From: Lentzea nigeriaca
GTDB lineage: Bacteria > Actinomycetota > Actinomycetes > Mycobacteriales > Pseudonocardiaceae
Direction: 5' to 3'
Assembly: GCF_016907955.1 (NCBI RefSeq)
Contig: NZ_JAFBCX010000012.1
Coordinates: 62,001-126,000, forward strand
DNA: 64,000 nt
Within the stretch, counting starts at the first letter, position 1. Every line of letters starts with the position of its first letter. The notes beneath the pieces were generated by a model. The model was not told the origin of the DNA, ran no database searches, and was given only the letters and a program-made list of their open reading frames with translations. Of the stretch, positions 63,106 through 64,000 are shown piece by piece. The position numbers and the translations under genes are program-made.

Positions 63106-64000
63106 TCACACGCAGTTGAGTTCCGGCCGCGCCTGGTCGGCGGCGAACCGGGAGGCGTCCAAACTGGACACGTCGACGAAGGGCTCGCGGCCGAGCACGA
63201 GGTCGCGCACGACCTCGCCGACCGCGGGGCCCTGCAGGAAGCCGTGTCCGGAGAATCCGGTGGCGTAGAAGAAACGGCCGGCCGAACCGATCAGCGCGTT
63301 GTGGTCGGGCGTCACCTCGTACAGCCCCGCCCAGCCGTTGCGCACGCCCACGTCCAGCAACCGTGGCGCCCGCCGGGAGATCGCGGACGTCAGACGCGGC
63401 AGCCACGCGTCGGACACGTCCAGCTTGAAGCCCGGCGTCTCGTCCGGGTCGGACATGCCGAACAGCAACCCGCGGCCCTCGCGGTGGAAGTAGAAGGTGC
63501 TGTCGAAGTCGATGGTGAAGGGCGTCACCCGATCGTGTAGCTCGGGCATGGGTTCGGTGAACATGATCTGTCGCCGCAGGGGAGAAACCGGCAGGTCAAC
63601 GCCCACCATCTCGCCGATCGACCGCGACCACGCGCCCGCCGCGCAGACCAGATTCCCCGTCGAAACCTCGCCGCGGTCGGTCTGGACGCGAAAAGTGTCA
63701 GACCCCGTCCCTACGATCGATCTCACGGTGGTTCTGGTGTGGAAACGGACACCGAATCGGCGGGCCGCGGTGGCATAGCCGAGGACCACGGACTCAGGAG
63801 TGCAGTGTCCGTCGTCCGGCGAGAAGGTCGCCGCGAGCAGGCCGTCCGTTTCGATCAGCGGAGACATCCGCCGAGCTTCCTCGACAGTCAGCATGCGACT
63901 GCGTACGCCGAGGGAGTTCTGGAGGTCGACGTTGCGCTCGAACGCCGTGACGTGTTCGCGAGAAGAAAGGAGGAACAGATAGCCGACCTGGTGCAGATCG
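63106..64000 (-). CDS. FAD-dependent amine/amino-acid oxidase (DAO family), partial
   Basis: The C-terminal ~298 residues of a D-amino-acid-oxidase/sarcosine-oxidase-type flavoenzyme; the gene continues beyond the window's right edge, where the frame is still open (HQVGYLFLLSSREHVTAFER). Features seen are DDGHCTPESVVLGYATAARR, VCAAGAWSRSIGEM, and the flavin-binding end FFYATGFSGHGFLQGPAVGE. The N-terminal FAD-binding GxGxxG lies outside. The stop is 8 bases before the start of the dehydrogenase gene. It probably starts the amino-acid degradation carried out by the operon. Confidence 0.9.
   Translation of the reverse strand, partial: DLHQVGYLFLLSSREHVTAFERNVDLQNSLGVRSRMLTVEEARRMSPLIETDGLLAATFSPDDGHCTPESVVLGYATAARRFGVRFHTRTTVRSIVGTGSDTFRVQTDRGEVSTGNLVCAAGAWSRSIGEMVGVDLPVSPLRRQIMFTEPMPELHDRVTPFTIDFDSTFYFHREGRGLLFGMSDPDETPGFKLDVSDAWLPRLTSAISRRAPRLLDVGVRNGWAGLYEVTPDHNALIGSAGRFFYATGFSGHGFLQGPAVGEVVRDLVLGREPFVDVSSLDASRFAADQARPELNCV

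Overview
The window is high-G+C DNA (most third codon positions are G or C, with many GTG and a few TTG starts) from a non-pathway-specialised chromosomal region of an actinobacterium. Lsr2, a CsoR repressor, SARP and large LuxR regulators, a SigE-type ECF sigma factor, MmpS-like and DUF4232 lipoproteins and a cyclophilin lipid-face protein all fit Actinomycetales. The mixture, and the absence of mycolate-type genes, suggests the Pseudonocardiaceae (Lentzea/Saccharothrix/Amycolatopsis relatives). The family assignment is inference. No CRISPR array, insertion sequence, integrase or rRNA was seen.

Layout. 1-7.1 kb: fatty-acid oxidation, with an AraC regulator, a FadB-type bifunctional enzyme and thiolase on the minus strand, and an acyl-CoA dehydrogenase plus alpha-methylacyl-CoA racemase on the plus strand. 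7.4-11.8 kb: four small unknown or membrane proteins, then a tandem glycine riboswitch driving gcvT-glyA. 12-15.2 kb: a decayed short-chain dehydrogenase, a secreted-repeat protein, and a cyclopropane-fatty-acid-synthase-like methyltransferase coupled to a DUF1295 membrane enzyme. 15.2-21.4 kb: degenerate tandem repeats, an S9 peptidase, a complete minus-strand polyamine operon (ornithine decarboxylase, SpeD, SpeE) and a membrane metallophosphoesterase. 21.6-26.3 kb: an ECF sigma factor with its partner, a PabA-PabB fusion, Lsr2, CsoR with an operator-like palindrome, and a short tRNA-Leu(CAA).

26.6-33.3 kb: a lipoprotein joining a degenerate nuclease fold to a cellulose-binding module, a ClpP pair in which the second subunit lacks the catalytic serine, a ClgR/PopR-like regulator converging on it, an MmpS-like protein and a full-length SARP/AfsR regulator. 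33.3-44.5 kb: a TctCBA tricarboxylate transporter divergent from a CitAB-type two-component system, a PadR-controlled flavin monooxygenase, lipoprotein and LysE genes, and a LuxR ATPase regulator. 44.5-53.3 kb: an MprF-like lysyl/alanyl-lipid synthase overlapped with a membrane esterase, a maleylacetate-reductase-like enzyme, a secreted S15 peptidase and RecQ. 53.4-58.3 kb: a secreted tandem double-psi barrel protein behind a membrane NACHT ATPase, then a decayed stretch holding a frameshifted GH16/CBM5 glucanase pseudogene under a CebR-like operator and a LuxR remnant. 58.3-64 kb: a secreted cyclophilin, a TetR regulator and an overlapping minus-strand operon (FAD oxidase, Glu/Leu dehydrogenase, CoA-transferase, glutaryl-CoA dehydrogenase) that looks like amino-acid/glutarate degradation.

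The most unusual items are the ClpP pair with one dead subunit next to a regulator whose C-terminus looks like a Clp degron, the nuclease-like/CBM2 lipoprotein that has lost all its catalytic residues, the aminoacyl-lipid synthase/esterase operon, and the membrane NACHT with an arginine in its Walker A motif paired with a secreted tandem barrel protein. All functions are read from sequence motifs by eye; no database search was run.
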